Shown here: one piece after another, positions 15,555 to 24,418 of the stretch | How positions within the stretch are numbered: the first letter of the stretch is position 1 | Layout of the letters: each line of letters begins with the position of its first letter | Assembly: GCA_034422735.1 (NCBI GenBank) | Contig: DAOUJL010000057.1 | Location: 1 to 64,000, forward strand | Source: CATOSD01 sp034422735 | GTDB lineage: Bacteria > Chloroflexota > Dehalococcoidia > Lucifugimonadales > CATOSD01 | Direction: 5' to 3' | DNA length: 64,000 nucleotides | The notes under the pieces: generated by a model | The model's database searches: none | Told to the model about the DNA's origin: nothing | What the model saw: the letters and a program-made list of their open reading frames with translations, nothing else | Made by a program: the position numbers and the translations under genes

Positions 15555-17654
15555 ATGACTCTACCAGTACTTCGCGTAGGCTTATTGGGCATCGCCACTT
15601 TAGCCTTGGCCTACCTGATGTTATCCATCCCGAACCTCTCAGCCGCCCCCACTCTTCAATCCCTCCAAGCCCAATCCTCCTTCTCTCAATCCTCCTACAA
15701 TCCCAGCGACACCGCCGTCTTCCACGTCACCGATACCAGTCTCGACACCCTACTCTCCTGCACCGCCACCTGGGTCGACGCCGACCCCAGCGGCGAGACT
15801 TGGGACTTCGAGACGTATTGGAACATCCTCAGCGGCGCGCCCGCTCCTTCGGCGTATCAGGGTCGCGGCACCGGTTGCGCATTCGTGTCGACTTCCACAA
15901 CTCCATTGGAGGAGTTTCCCGAACTGGACTCACCGTGGGTCGCTAACGTGAATGGAGAGGATTATTCGATCACAGACTTCTTCGACAGCGGTGACGCGAT
16001 GCTAGACATTCCGGACCTGACAGCCACTAGCACCATCGCCTTTCCCTTCTACTTCCACGCACAGAACACCTACGCGGCGTCGGCGCGGCGGGTGCGTGTA
16101 ACGAGCACCGCAGACACTGTTGGGGAGTGGGTTTCGCTGTCAGAAGTGGCAAGCACCACGGACAGCACGGCGGCCATCAGGTCCGGTGTGTTCGGGGGAT
16201 CGGTGGAGCTGAGAGCGGACGCCGCCGCGGTGGAAGGGGACGGCGTGGTTAGAGTCAACGGCGCAGGCGACGTGGTGCAGCTTACGTACTACGGGCCGTC
16301 GGGGCAGACGGCGGTGAGCATCGCTTCCGCGGAAGTCGGGGGCCTGCCTCCATCTCCCACTCCTACCCGCACGCCAACTCCCACACCGTTACCGGACATT
16401 GCTTTTGCCCAACCCTCATTCATGCCCGGCGAGATCGCCGTGTTTTACGTGACTGACTGGCAACTGAACACCCCGTCTCCGTGCACCGTGAGTTGGGTCG
16501 ACGCCGTGCCGGATGGCGTGACATGGGACGCGTTTACCCACTGGAACGTGTTCACCGGCGAACCAGCACCGTCTGCCTACCGGGGGTGGGGCTCCGGTTG
16601 CGGCTTCAAATCAGGTACAGAGTCACCCGTCGAGCAGATACCTAGTGCGTGGCTGGGCGGCCCCTGGCTCGCAACGGTCAACGGAGTAGATGCCATCGTT
16701 GGCGAGTTTTACGTAGATGGTGAGTTTGCGGGAAATGCGGCAATACACGCAAACAACTTCTCAGGCAGCAACACGATTGAACTACCCATCTACTTCCACG
16801 GCCACAACACCTATCCCGCGAAATCGATGCGCGCCCTCGTTTCGAGCAGCGCGGAGCCCACGGGGGAGTGGGCGTTGCTGACGGAGGTGGAGAGCACAAC
16901 AGACGCCACTACGGCCGTCGACTCGAACGTGTTCAGAGGCGCGGTGGAGTTGAGAGCGGACGCACCTCCGGTAGAAGGGGATGGCGTGGTGAGCGTGGAC
17001 ACGGAAGGCGATAGACTGCATCTGAGGTACTACGGACCGTCGGGCGATAGTGTGGTAGGCTCGTCCAGGGCGTTGGTGCTGGGGACGGAGCCGACGGCCA
17101 CCTCAGTGCCCGTGGCGACGGCCGTCCGTAGGTGGAGACCCACACGGACGCCGACTCCCACCCCTACCATCACTCCGACCCCAACTCCCGTACCGGCAGT
17201 CTGGCGGATCGCCACGCTGACCCCAACACCGGCTCCAACCCACACACCGACAGTGACGCCGACAGTGACAGCGACTCCCAGCGCCACCCCTACGCCGACT
17301 ATCGCTCCCACTCTCACACCCTCACCCACTGTTTTTCCGAGGGCCACCCGAACGCCGTCGCCCACTACCACGCCTACGCCGACAGCGACTGCCACGGCCA
17401 CGGTGACTCCAACGCCCACTCGCACGCCAACCGCCACACCTACCGCTACCCCGACAGAGGCGCCGACACGCTCGCCCGTGCCGGTCGATACTCCGACGGC
17501 TACCGTGCAACCGCTCGCCACGGAGGACGCGGCCCCAGGCGACGGGTGCAGCCGTCCGACAGGAAGGCCAACAGTGGCGACGGCGCTGGCGAATCTGGCG
17601 CTGCTGGCCGCGCCGCTCGCGCTGGCGGCGGGGCTGCGCCGCAGGCGGTCCTAG
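15555..17654 (+). CDS. secreted surface protein, two homologous domains and Thr/Pro-rich stalk
   Basis: About 699 residues. An N-terminal signal peptide (VGLLGIATLALAYLMLS) is followed by two homologous domains, roughly residues 45-265 and 285-515. Both contain an FxVTDxxLxT...C motif, WxxNVxGxDY-like segments, FHxxNTYxAxSxR and a closing YYGPSG. Residues about 525-660 are a Thr/Pro-rich stalk (TPTPTP runs). The C-terminus is DGCSRPTG, a hydrophobic segment and RRRRS, which looks like a sorting/anchoring signal similar in layout to MYXO-CTERM or GlyGly-CTERM ends. ATG at 15555 has AAAGG 11 bases upstream; GTG at 15543 is an alternative. Cell-surface attachment is inferred; the ligand is unknown. 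Confidence 0.8.
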   Translation: MTLPVLRVGLLGIATLALAYLMLSIPNLSAAPTLQSLQAQSSFSQSSYNPSDTAVFHVTDTSLDTLLSCTATWVDADPSGETWDFETYWNILSGAPAPSAYQGRGTGCAFVSTSTTPLEEFPELDSPWVANVNGEDYSITDFFDSGDAMLDIPDLTATSTIAFPFYFHAQNTYAASARRVRVTSTADTVGEWVSLSEVASTTDSTAAIRSGVFGGSVELRADAAAVEGDGVVRVNGAGDVVQLTYYGPSGQTAVSIASAEVGGLPPSPTPTRTPTPTPLPDIAFAQPSFMPGEIAVFYVTDWQLNTPSPCTVSWVDAVPDGVTWDAFTHWNVFTGEPAPSAYRGWGSGCGFKSGTESPVEQIPSAWLGGPWLATVNGVDAIVGEFYVDGEFAGNAAIHANNFSGSNTIELPIYFHGHNTYPAKSMRALVSSSAEPTGEWALLTEVESTTDATTAVDSNVFRGAVELRADAPPVEGDGVVSVDTEGDRLHLRYYGPSGDSVVGSSRALVLGTEPTATSVPVATAVRRWRPTRTPTPTPTITPTPTPVPAVWRIATLTPTPAPTHTPTVTPTVTATPSATPTPTIAPTLTPSPTVFPRATRTPSPTTTPTPTATATATVTPTPTRTPTATPTATPTEAPTRSPVPVDTPTATVQPLATEDAAPGDGCSRPTGRPTVATALANLALLAAPLALAAGLRRRRS

Positions 17655-17741
17655 TCTGGCCCGTTCCGCGCGCGCTGTGCTAAACTCCTTTCGCCCCGCT
17701 AACACTCAGCACTGGCGTTTGGCCAGTACAGGAGCGCGACC

Positions 17742-19775
17742 ATGGTACCTCCAGAGAGTCTGTTCGGCGCCATACCCACCTGGATAGGCGTTTACCTGGC
17801 AACGTTGCTGGCCTTTGGCGCCGCCGGGTACATCCTCCACCGCCGCGTGTTCAGCCTGGTGACGCTGGGCAAGCGGCCCAACCGCTTCGACCAGCCCGTG
17901 CGCAGGCTGTTGGGCGCGCTGCCGTTCACGCTTGGCCAGAAGAAGGTGCTCCAGAGCGTGTCGCTGCCCAGGGACAGGGCGGGCCTGGCCCACTTCTTCA
18001 TCTTCTGGGGCTTCCTCTCCTTTACCACCAGCTACCTGCTCTTCATCTTCGCCGACTCGATCTGGCACGCCTTCTCGGAGACGATTATCACCCAGACCGG
18101 CGTCAAGATATTCACCTACTACCTGAACATACTGGCCGCCGGCTTCTTCATCGTGCTCGTGTGGGCGGGCGTCCGCCGGTGGGTCGTGCGGCCCAGCAGG
18201 CTGTCGTTCGACCTGACCCAGAAGAAGGAGTCGCTGGTAATACTGTTGCTCATCGCGCTGCTCATGGCGCTGACGCTGCTCACTGAGGCGTTCTACGTGG
18301 CGGCTGGCGGCGAAGGCCCGCACGCCTCCGCGCCGATCGGCGGCGCGCTGGGCAGGCTGTTCGAGGACGCCGGACTGAGTGTCGACGCCGCGAACCTGCT
18401 TCAGGGCCTGAGCTGGTGGGCGCACCTCGGCGTCATTCTGGGCTTCTCGGTGTACATCCCGCTGTCCAAGCACATGCACCTGGTGGCCGCCCCCATCAGC
18501 TTCTTCACGAGGTCGCTCGAGCCCAGGGGCACGCTCAACACTCCCATGGACCTGGAGACCGCCGAGCGTTTCGGCGCGTCCCGAATCCAGGACTTCAACT
18601 GGCGCGAGCTGTTGGACGGCTACTCCTGCGCCGTGTGCGGTCGCTGCACCGACAACTGCCCGGCCAACATAAGCGGCAAGATTCTGTCGCCCATGCACAT
18701 AGTCGAGAACATGAAAGAGCACGTGCTCGAGACCGGTCCCAGTGTAGTGCGGGGCGAGGACGAGCAGGACGAGAAGCCGCTGATCGGACGCTGGATAGAG
18801 GAAGAGGCGCTCTGGGATTGCCTGACGTGCGGAGCGTGCGTGCGGGAGTGCCCCGTCGGCGTCGAGCACATCGACAGCATTGTGGACATGCGGCGCTACC
18901 TGGTGATGGAGCAGGCGGAGATGCCGGAGACGGCCATGAACGCCCTGCTGAGCATGGAGCAGCGCGGCCATCCCTGGCGCGGCACCACCTTCACGCGCAC
19001 CGACTGGGCCGAGGGCCTGGACGTGAAGACGCTGGCCGAGCACCCGGAGGCCGAGGTGCTCTTCTGGGTCGGCTGCACGGCTGCGCTCGAGCAGCGCAGC
19101 CAGAGCGTGGCGCGCTCCATGGCGTCGGTGCTGAAGCGCGCCGGCGTGGACTTCGCCATCCTCGGCACGGAGGAGACGTGCACCGGCGACCCCGCGCGCC
19201 GCATGGGCAACGAGTACCTGTACCAGATCATGGCCCAGCAGAACATCGAGACGATGCAGGGCTACAACGTCAAGCGCGTGGTGACAATCTGCCCGCACTG
19301 CTTCAACACCATAAAGAACGAGTACCCGCACCTGGGCGGCGAGTTCGAAGTGCAGCACTACAGCGAGTTCGTGGCCGAGCTGATAGAGCAGGGCAGAATT
19401 CGGCCCCTGGTGACCATAGACGCCGAGGTCGCCTACCACGACTCCTGCTACCTGGGCCGGCACAACGGCATCTACGACGCGCCTCGACAGATTGCCAACG
19501 CCATACCGGGCGTCAAGCTGGTTGAGATGGAGCGCCGGCGCGAGCGGGGGTTCTGCTGCGGCGCGGGCGGAGGCCACATGTGGATAGAGGAGAGCCGCGG
19601 AACTCGCGTTAACCACGTCCGCACCGGCCACTTCCTGGACACCCCGGCAGATACCGTTGGCGTATCCTGCCCGTTCTGCCTCCAGATGTTCGAGGAGGGC
19701 ATTGGGTCAAAGGAAGCGCAGGACACCCGCCGGGCCAAGGATCTGCTCGAACTGCTGGACGAGAGTTTGGGGTAG
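17742..19775 (+). CDS. HdrD/GlpC-like Fe-S oxidoreductase with NarI-like membrane domain
   Basis: 677 residues. Residues 1-250 contain about five transmembrane helices with His residues (HFFIFWGF, HLGVILGF, HMHLVAAP) as in NarI-like cytochrome b domains. Two 4Fe-4S sites follow: CAVCGRCTDNCP from Cys296 and CLTCGACVRECP from Cys360. The end has two CCG-type cysteine-rich domains (CPHCFNT; CYLGRHN, FCCGAGGG, CPFC) like those that bind the special 4Fe-4S cluster in heterodisulfide reductase HdrD. Such proteins move electrons between quinone and soluble donors, for example ETF or thiol couples. It stands alone, preceded by CAGGAG at a good distance; a small hairpin at 17711-17727 lies just upstream. 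Confidence 0.88.
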   Translation: MVPPESLFGAIPTWIGVYLATLLAFGAAGYILHRRVFSLVTLGKRPNRFDQPVRRLLGALPFTLGQKKVLQSVSLPRDRAGLAHFFIFWGFLSFTTSYLLFIFADSIWHAFSETIITQTGVKIFTYYLNILAAGFFIVLVWAGVRRWVVRPSRLSFDLTQKKESLVILLLIALLMALTLLTEAFYVAAGGEGPHASAPIGGALGRLFEDAGLSVDAANLLQGLSWWAHLGVILGFSVYIPLSKHMHLVAAPISFFTRSLEPRGTLNTPMDLETAERFGASRIQDFNWRELLDGYSCAVCGRCTDNCPANISGKILSPMHIVENMKEHVLETGPSVVRGEDEQDEKPLIGRWIEEEALWDCLTCGACVRECPVGVEHIDSIVDMRRYLVMEQAEMPETAMNALLSMEQRGHPWRGTTFTRTDWAEGLDVKTLAEHPEAEVLFWVGCTAALEQRSQSVARSMASVLKRAGVDFAILGTEETCTGDPARRMGNEYLYQIMAQQNIETMQGYNVKRVVTICPHCFNTIKNEYPHLGGEFEVQHYSEFVAELIEQGRIRPLVTIDAEVAYHDSCYLGRHNGIYDAPRQIANAIPGVKLVEMERRRERGFCCGAGGGHMWIEESRGTRVNHVRTGHFLDTPADTVGVSCPFCLQMFEEGIGSKEAQDTRRAKDLLELLDESLG

Positions 19776-19862
19776 GGAGCTAAGAGGCCCGGCCATGCGT
19801 ACCACGGTGTTGTACGACTGTACCGGAACAGCCCCTTTGCTCATAGAAAGGAAGAGGAACCC

Positions 19863-20036
19863 ATGATCTCAGAGAAGCCTGAAACGCCGGAGCAAAGTCC
19901 CGATCTCGATCACGCTGAGCTCGCCCTGATAGCCATGCGGCGCGCCGCCGTCAAGGCTCGGCGTCGCGCCATTGAGACGACCGGCTCCGTCCCCACTTGG
20001 AGGGACGGCAAGATAGTCCACGACACCGAAGTCTAG
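19863..20036 (+). CDS. 57-residue hypothetical protein
   Basis: A short gene with a good ribosome binding site (GGAAGAGGAACCC before ATG 19863). The first half is acidic (PETPEQSPDLDHAEL), then a basic helix (MRRAAVKARRRAIE) and the end TWRDGKIVHDTEV. The WRDGKIV ending recalls small antitoxin-like or unknown bacterial proteins, but I cannot name a family. It follows the HdrD-like gene by 87 bases and may share its transcript. Confidence 0.6.
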   Translation: MISEKPETPEQSPDLDHAELALIAMRRAAVKARRRAIETTGSVPTWRDGKIVHDTEV

Positions 20037-20344
20037 CCTTCCACCGGCGCCACGACTGCCCTACGGAAACTCATCCAATTCGTCCCCTCTTTTGGCGAGG
20101 TCGTCGCTTACCTGGCGTTTGTGGCCCCGCTTGCCAAAACTCGCAGAAAACTCCCCCCTAATTGTGGTTGACAACTCAAGCCCTCTCTGCTAGCTTTGCG
20201 TTCCGGCTGCTCAAAGCGTGTTGATTTTCCACACGCCAGGCATGGAAAGACGGCGGTGCCAGGTCGATGGTTCCCGCCATTCACCAATGCTCGGCCGATT
20301 TAGAGACTGCACAGATTCAAAGCTAACATGGAGGTGTCAGCGAA
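20037..20344. other. intergenic region with promoter
   Basis: No gene is visible here. The stretch is AT-richer than the coding DNA around it and contains one good promoter at 20168-20196. The end provides GGAGGTG before the zinc-ribbon start. Confidence 0.6.
20168..20196 (+). promoter_or_regulatory. sigma70-type promoter
   Basis: TTGACA at 20168-20173, a 17-base spacer ending TGC, and TAGCTT at 20191-20196. The -35 is perfect and the TGn extension supports the weak -10. It would give a leader of about 140 bases for the zinc-ribbon gene. Confidence 0.5.
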
Positions 20345-20509
20345 ATGATAGAGTTCAAGGCGTGCTCCCGGTGTAGGGGCGACGTCAAGGTCAGCGAGGA
20401 CATATACGGCGCATACAAGCAGTGCTTGCAGTGCGGACGCCTACAGGACGTGCCGGCGGCCGTCGCGGACAAGCGCGAGCCGGTCGGCAGCAGGAACAGG
20501 GCCGCATAA
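20345..20509 (+). CDS. 54-residue zinc-ribbon protein
   Basis: Short gene starting at ATG 20345 with GGAGGTG 8 bases upstream. Two knuckles, CSRC at residues 7-10 and CLQC at 27-30, form a four-Cys zinc ribbon around EDIYGAYK. The rest is a charged tail. Small zinc ribbons of this kind are common in Chloroflexota and have no assigned function. A clear intrinsic terminator follows. Confidence 0.75.
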   Translation: MIEFKACSRCRGDVKVSEDIYGAYKQCLQCGRLQDVPAAVADKREPVGSRNRAA

Positions 20510-20550
20510 GGCCCGGCGCCTCGCGGCGCGGCCATTCCACCAAACGGGGG

Positions 20551-20579
20551 GCTTCCGGAGACGGAAGCTCTTTTGTTTG
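20551..20579 (+). terminator. intrinsic terminator
   Basis: A perfect 7-bp stem GCTTCCG/CGGAAGC with a GAGA loop (20551-20568) is followed by TCTTTTGTTT. It ends the zinc-ribbon transcript 42 bases after its stop. Confidence 0.8.
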
Positions 20580-20696
20580 CCCGGCAGTAACGGCATCCTG
20601 CGATGTCGTGTTGCCACATGATGGGGCTTGCGGGATAATGCGTCTGGGGCACGCAGGCGCGTCGCCCGATAACGCAACCAACCAAGGAGCATGGCC

Positions 20697-22109
20697 ATGA
20701 AGATGTACATCGGGGGCGAGTGGGTGGACAGGGACGACAAGGTTGAGGTGCTCAACCCCTACGGCGGCTCGGTCATCGACACTGTGCCCTCTGCGGGCGT
20801 CGAGGACGTGGACCTGGCGGTTGCCAGCGCCGAGCGAGGCGCCCGCGAGATGGCGCGCCTTACCGCTTACGACCGCTTTGCCATACTCCGCCGGGCCGCC
20901 GACATCCTGAACGAGCGGCGCGAGGAGCTGGGCCGGCTGATTACGATGGAGGAGGGCAAGGTCATCGCCGAGGGGCGGACGGAGGTGGACAGGGCGGTGC
21001 AGACCATCAGCCTGTCCGGCGAGGAGGCCAAGCGACTCTACGGCGAGACGGTGCCATTCGACGCGGCCCCGAGCTACACGGGCCAGATGGGGTTCACGCT
21101 TCGCGTTCCGTGCGGCGTCGTGGCCGCCATTAGCCCGTTCAACTTCCCGCTCAACCTGGTGTGCCACAAGGTCGGACCCGCGCTCGCAGCCGGAAACTCC
21201 GTGGTCATCAAACCCGCTTCCGACACGCCGCTGTCGGCGCTCAAGCTCACCGAGGTGCTTTTGGAAGCGGGGGTTCCGGCGGAGGCAGTGCAGTGCGTGA
21301 CCGGGCCGGGAGGCCGCGTTGGCGACGCGCTCGTGGCCGACCCCCGCGTCCGGAAGATTACATTCACCGGAAGCCGTGAGATTGGCGAGCACATCTGCCG
21401 GATGGCGGGCCTGAAGAAAGTGACGATGGAACTCGGCTCGAATTCGCCGCTGATCGTCATGCCCGACGCGGACATCGGCAAGGTCGTGGCCGCAACCATC
21501 ACCAGCGGCTTCGCCAACGCGGGCCAGGTGTGCATATCGGCCCAGCGGGTCATCGCAAGCCGCGGCGTGTACGCCGACTACCTGGACGCACTGCGTGACG
21601 GCGTGGAGTCCATCGCCACCGGAGACCCGCTCAGCGAAAGCGTGGGCATGGGACCTATGGTCAAAGAATCGGAGGCGGCCCGCGTGGACGCCTGGCTCAG
21701 CGAGGCGGTTGGCGCGGGCGCCAGGGTCGTCACCGGCGGCGGCTACTCTGGCGCGATGCACGCGCCGACGGTGCTCGCCGACGTGCGCGCGGACATGCGC
21801 GTGTCGTGCGACGAGCTGTTCGGTCCCGCGGTCGCCGTGACCCCATTCTCGGACATCGACGAGGCCATAGCACTGGCCAACGACAGCGACTACGGGCTGA
21901 GCGCCGGCATATTCACCCAGAACATCGATTGGGCGATGCGCTTCGCCCGCGAGGTGGACTCCGGGAACCTGCACATCAACTCCGGTCCGGGCTGGCGGGC
22001 CGACCTGATGCCCTACGGCGGGCTGAAGTACAGCGGCCTGGGCAAGGAAGGTCCTCGGTACGCCGTCCTCGAGATGACGGAGTTGAAGACTGTGGTGATT
22101 CACCCCTAG
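20697..22109 (+). CDS. NAD(P)-dependent aldehyde dehydrogenase
   Basis: 470-residue ALDH-superfamily enzyme oxidising an aldehyde to an acid. Catalytic Cys279 lies in GQVCISAQR and general base Glu245 in MELGSNSP; FTGSREIG is the cofactor loop, and PFNFPLNL and the C-terminal PYGGLKYSGLGKEGP are family marks. AAGGAG ends 1 base before the ATG at 20691 but 7 bases before the ATG at 20697, so I take the second. The closest families are lactaldehyde/succinate-semialdehyde/phosphonoacetaldehyde dehydrogenases; the substrate cannot be fixed from sequence. Confidence 0.92.
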   Translation: MKMYIGGEWVDRDDKVEVLNPYGGSVIDTVPSAGVEDVDLAVASAERGAREMARLTAYDRFAILRRAADILNERREELGRLITMEEGKVIAEGRTEVDRAVQTISLSGEEAKRLYGETVPFDAAPSYTGQMGFTLRVPCGVVAAISPFNFPLNLVCHKVGPALAAGNSVVIKPASDTPLSALKLTEVLLEAGVPAEAVQCVTGPGGRVGDALVADPRVRKITFTGSREIGEHICRMAGLKKVTMELGSNSPLIVMPDADIGKVVAATITSGFANAGQVCISAQRVIASRGVYADYLDALRDGVESIATGDPLSESVGMGPMVKESEAARVDAWLSEAVGAGARVVTGGGYSGAMHAPTVLADVRADMRVSCDELFGPAVAVTPFSDIDEAIALANDSDYGLSAGIFTQNIDWAMRFAREVDSGNLHINSGPGWRADLMPYGGLKYSGLGKEGPRYAVLEMTELKTVVIHP

Positions 22110-22131
22110 CGAAACGGCAAGCCGCCGAATA

Positions 22132-22160
22132 GGGGTCGCTTTTCGTGGCGAAAGCGCCCC
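22132..22160 (+). terminator. possible hairpin terminator after aldehyde dehydrogenase
   Basis: GGGG(T)CGCTTT at 22132-22142 pairs with AAAGCGCCCC at 22151-22160 with one bulged T. There is no T-run after it, so it may only slow transcription. Confidence 0.35.
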
Positions 22161-22207
22161 CGTGAGTCTGGTAAGATGTCCCTGAAACTCAAGCTAACGG
22201 AGGACTG

Positions 22208-23083
22208 ATGGTCGCGCAAAGAAGGCTGCCGGGCTGGCTCAAGGTCAGGATGCCGGGCGGCCCCAACTACCTGGAGCTGCGAGAGAGGCTGCGCGGCGCC
22301 CAGTTGCACACGGTGTGCGAGGAGGCGCGCTGCCCCAACATCGGCGAGTGCTGGGAACGCAAGACGGCGACGTTCATGATTCTCGGCGACATCTGCACGC
22401 GGGCGTGCTCGTACTGCGCCGTGACCACCGGCAAACCCCTGACTCTCGACCTCGGTGAACCGGTCCGGCTGGCGGAGACGGTCGAGCGCATGGGCCTCGA
22501 GTATGCGGTGATAACGTCGGTCAACAGGGACGAGCTGCCGGACGGCGGCGCGTTCATCTTCGCCGAGTGCATCAGGCAGATCCACAAGCGCCTGCCCAAC
22601 TGCAAGGTGGAGACGCTCATCCCCGACTTCGACGGCAACTGGGACGCCTTGGAGCGCGTGATGGAAGCCGGCCCCGAAACGCTGAACCACAACATCGAGA
22701 CGGTGCGCCGGGTGTTCAGCCGCGTCAGGCCGAGGGGCAGTTACGACCAGTCCCTTGAACTGCTGAAGCGAGCGAAACAGATTTCGCCGGACGGCGTGAC
22801 CAAGTCGGGAATGATGGTGGGGTTGGGCGAGACCCGCGACGAGATCGCGGAGACGATAGCGGATCTGCGCGCGGTGGACTGCGACCTGCTGACCATCGGC
22901 CAATACCTGCGGCCTTCGGACAAACACACTCCACTGTCCAGGTGGTACACGCCGGACGAGTTCGTGGAGCTAAAGGAACTTGGCGAATCGATGGGCTTCA
23001 GGCACGTCGCCTCCGGCCCGCTGGTGCGCAGCTCCTATCACGCTGACGAGCAGCACAGGGCGGCGAGCGCAGTCGCGGTCTAG
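22208..23083 (+). CDS. lipA: lipoyl synthase
   Basis: 291-residue radical SAM enzyme that inserts two sulfurs into protein-bound octanoyl groups. The auxiliary cluster ligands are Cys37, Cys42 and Cys48 (CEEARCPNIGEC), the radical SAM cluster Cys63, Cys67 and Cys70 (CTRACSYC), and the conserved RSSYHA is at the end. ATG at 22208 follows GGAGG. lipB is not adjacent. Lipoate serves 2-oxoacid dehydrogenases and glycine cleavage, which fits the one-carbon genes nearby. Confidence 0.96.
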   Translation: MVAQRRLPGWLKVRMPGGPNYLELRERLRGAQLHTVCEEARCPNIGECWERKTATFMILGDICTRACSYCAVTTGKPLTLDLGEPVRLAETVERMGLEYAVITSVNRDELPDGGAFIFAECIRQIHKRLPNCKVETLIPDFDGNWDALERVMEAGPETLNHNIETVRRVFSRVRPRGSYDQSLELLKRAKQISPDGVTKSGMMVGLGETRDEIAETIADLRAVDCDLLTIGQYLRPSDKHTPLSRWYTPDEFVELKELGESMGFRHVASGPLVRSSYHADEQHRAASAVAV

Positions 23084-23110
23084 CGGAGTCGACGCGCGGG
23101 TGACGCACGA

Positions 23111-23145
23111 AAGGGGCGGTTTTCGAACCGCCCCTTGGCTTTCTT
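23111..23145 (+). terminator. strong intrinsic terminator after lipA
   Basis: A perfect 11-bp stem AAGGGGCGGTT/AACCGCCCCTT closes on a TTCG tetraloop (23111-23136) and is followed by GGCTTTCTT. It lies 27 bases after the lipA stop and could also end the minus-strand micro-genes. Confidence 0.85.
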
Positions 23146-23217
23146 GAGATCGCCCCTCAGACTATGACCACTGGGCCATAGCGCACGGTAGGCTGGGAGG
23201 GTGTAGCCCCGACCGGA

Positions 23218-23361
23218 CTAGTCGGAGGAGGGGAGTTTGCGCGGCTGCTGCACCGCCATCTCGGCGTCGTGGCACTGGACGACGCCCTGGCCGGCCTTGG
23301 TGCAGAGCACCATCGTGCCGCAAACTTCGCACTGATACCTTCGTCCGAGTTGGTTCGACAA
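23218..23361 (-). CDS. 47-residue desulforedoxin-like protein
   Basis: Starts at TTG 23361 with AGGAG 11 bases upstream. RYQCEVCGTMVLCTKAGQGVVQC follows the desulforedoxin pattern Y-x-C-x2-C...G-x-G...C, but the second CC pair is a single Cys30 followed by His31; another Cys is at residue 20. Thus one Fe/Zn ligand may be replaced by His or by Cys20. It ends PRKLPSSD. It forms a tandem with the canonical copy upstream, 39 bases away. A small Fe- or Zn-binding role is likely; electron transfer is inference. Confidence 0.7.
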   Translation of the reverse strand: MSNQLGRRYQCEVCGTMVLCTKAGQGVVQCHDAEMAVQQPRKLPSSD

Positions 23362-23400
23362 TTTCGCACGTACTCCTGGCGTGAGAGTTCTCGAGGGCGG

Positions 23401-23517
23401 TTACTTCAGCGGCACCGGCTCACCGCAGCAGATCATGGTGCCGTCCCCGCCCTTGGTTACGACGAACTCCGCACCACACTTGGGGCAAGCATACCGTTTT
23501 CCAGTTTCGTTCGCCAA
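23401..23517 (-). CDS. 38-residue desulforedoxin-like protein
   Basis: Starts MANETGKRYACPKCG from TTG 23517, with GAGGTG 9 bases upstream; an in-frame GTG four codons earlier overlaps that site. Cys11, Cys14 and the pair Cys30-Cys31 (MICCGEPV) reproduce the four-Cys rubredoxin-like site of free-standing desulforedoxin, and 38 residues is the normal length. In other organisms desulforedoxins exchange electrons with oxygen-defence enzymes such as desulfoferrodoxin. Both micro-genes are below usual annotation cut-offs. Confidence 0.75.
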   Translation of the reverse strand: MANETGKRYACPKCGAEFVVTKGGDGTMICCGEPVPLK

Positions 23518-23637
23518 ATTCAGATGCACCTCGGTGTGTTTCGTTAAACTGAGATTATAGTATTGATAACATGAGCCGTCAAACGCCTCCCCACGGGAAC
23601 CGGAAGTTCACCTGTTTGCGCGTGGAGGTCGCCCTGT

Positions 23638-24390
23638 CTACCGCGCAGTCCAGCCGCCGTCTATCACCAGCTCGCTGCCGGTAACGAACGACGACTCGTC
23701 CGAGGCGAGGTAGAGCACGCCGTAGGCCACGTCCATAGGCTCGCCGTACCTGGCGAGCGGAATGCGGGACAGCATCAGCTCGCGCGTGGCCGGGTCGGCG
23801 CGACGCTCCTCCGTCATGGGCGTGACGATAGGCCCGGGGTGCACCGAGTTGGCCCGGATGTGGTCGGCGGCGTACTGGATGGCGGTGGTCTTGGTGAAGA
23901 TGCGCACCGCACCCTTGGACGCCTGGTACTGCGGGCTGCTGTTGTCCGTTCCCACCAGGCCAAGCTGAGACGAGATGTTGATGATCGAGCCGCCCCCGGC
24001 CTTCTGCATCTCCGGGATGGCGTACCTCGTGCCGAGGAACACGCCCTTCGCGTTCACGTCCATCACGCGCTCCCAGTCCTCCACGCGCGTATCCTCGACC
24101 ATGCCGCGTCCGCTGATGCCGGCGTTGTTCACTAGCACGTCGAGGCGGCCGTAGCGTTCCACCGTCGCGGCGATGGCGCTGTCCCAGTCGGACTCGCTGG
24201 TCACGTCGAGCGGCACGAACATGGCGTCGCCGCCGGACGCGGCGATGTCCGCGGCGACCTGCCGCCCCTCGTCCTCGAGCACGTCGCCAATGGCGACCCT
24301 CGCGCCATTCTCGGCGAACAACCGCGCCTCCGTCTCACCCATGCCGCGCGCGCCGCCGCTGATGAATGCGACCTTTCCTGCCAGTCTCAT
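23638..24390 (-). CDS. SDR-family oxidoreductase
   Basis: 250-residue classical short-chain dehydrogenase. GGARGMGE near residue 16 is the cofactor loop, LVNNAGISG the NAG motif, and the catalytic Ser (NISSQ) and YQASK are present; the end has VTGSELVIDGGW. It oxidises or reduces an alcohol/ketone pair using NAD(P). It is the last gene of the seven-gene one-carbon cluster, 28 bases after the sarcosine-oxidase-like gene. Confidence 0.9.
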   Translation of the reverse strand: MRLAGKVAFISGGARGMGETEARLFAENGARVAIGDVLEDEGRQVAADIAASGGDAMFVPLDVTSESDWDSAIAATVERYGRLDVLVNNAGISGRGMVEDTRVEDWERVMDVNAKGVFLGTRYAIPEMQKAGGGSIINISSQLGLVGTDNSSPQYQASKGAVRIFTKTTAIQYAADHIRANSVHPGPIVTPMTEERRADPATRELMLSRIPLARYGEPMDVAYGVLYLASDESSFVTGSELVIDGGWTAR

Positions 24391-24418
24391 GGAATGCCTC
24401 CTATAGATAGTTGATGAC

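Noticed and set aside
17030..17683. Val/Gly-rich minus-strand frame and Asp/His/Ser-rich plus-strand frame in the surface-protein stalk
   Set aside because: Both are other-frame readings of the Thr/Pro repeat codons.
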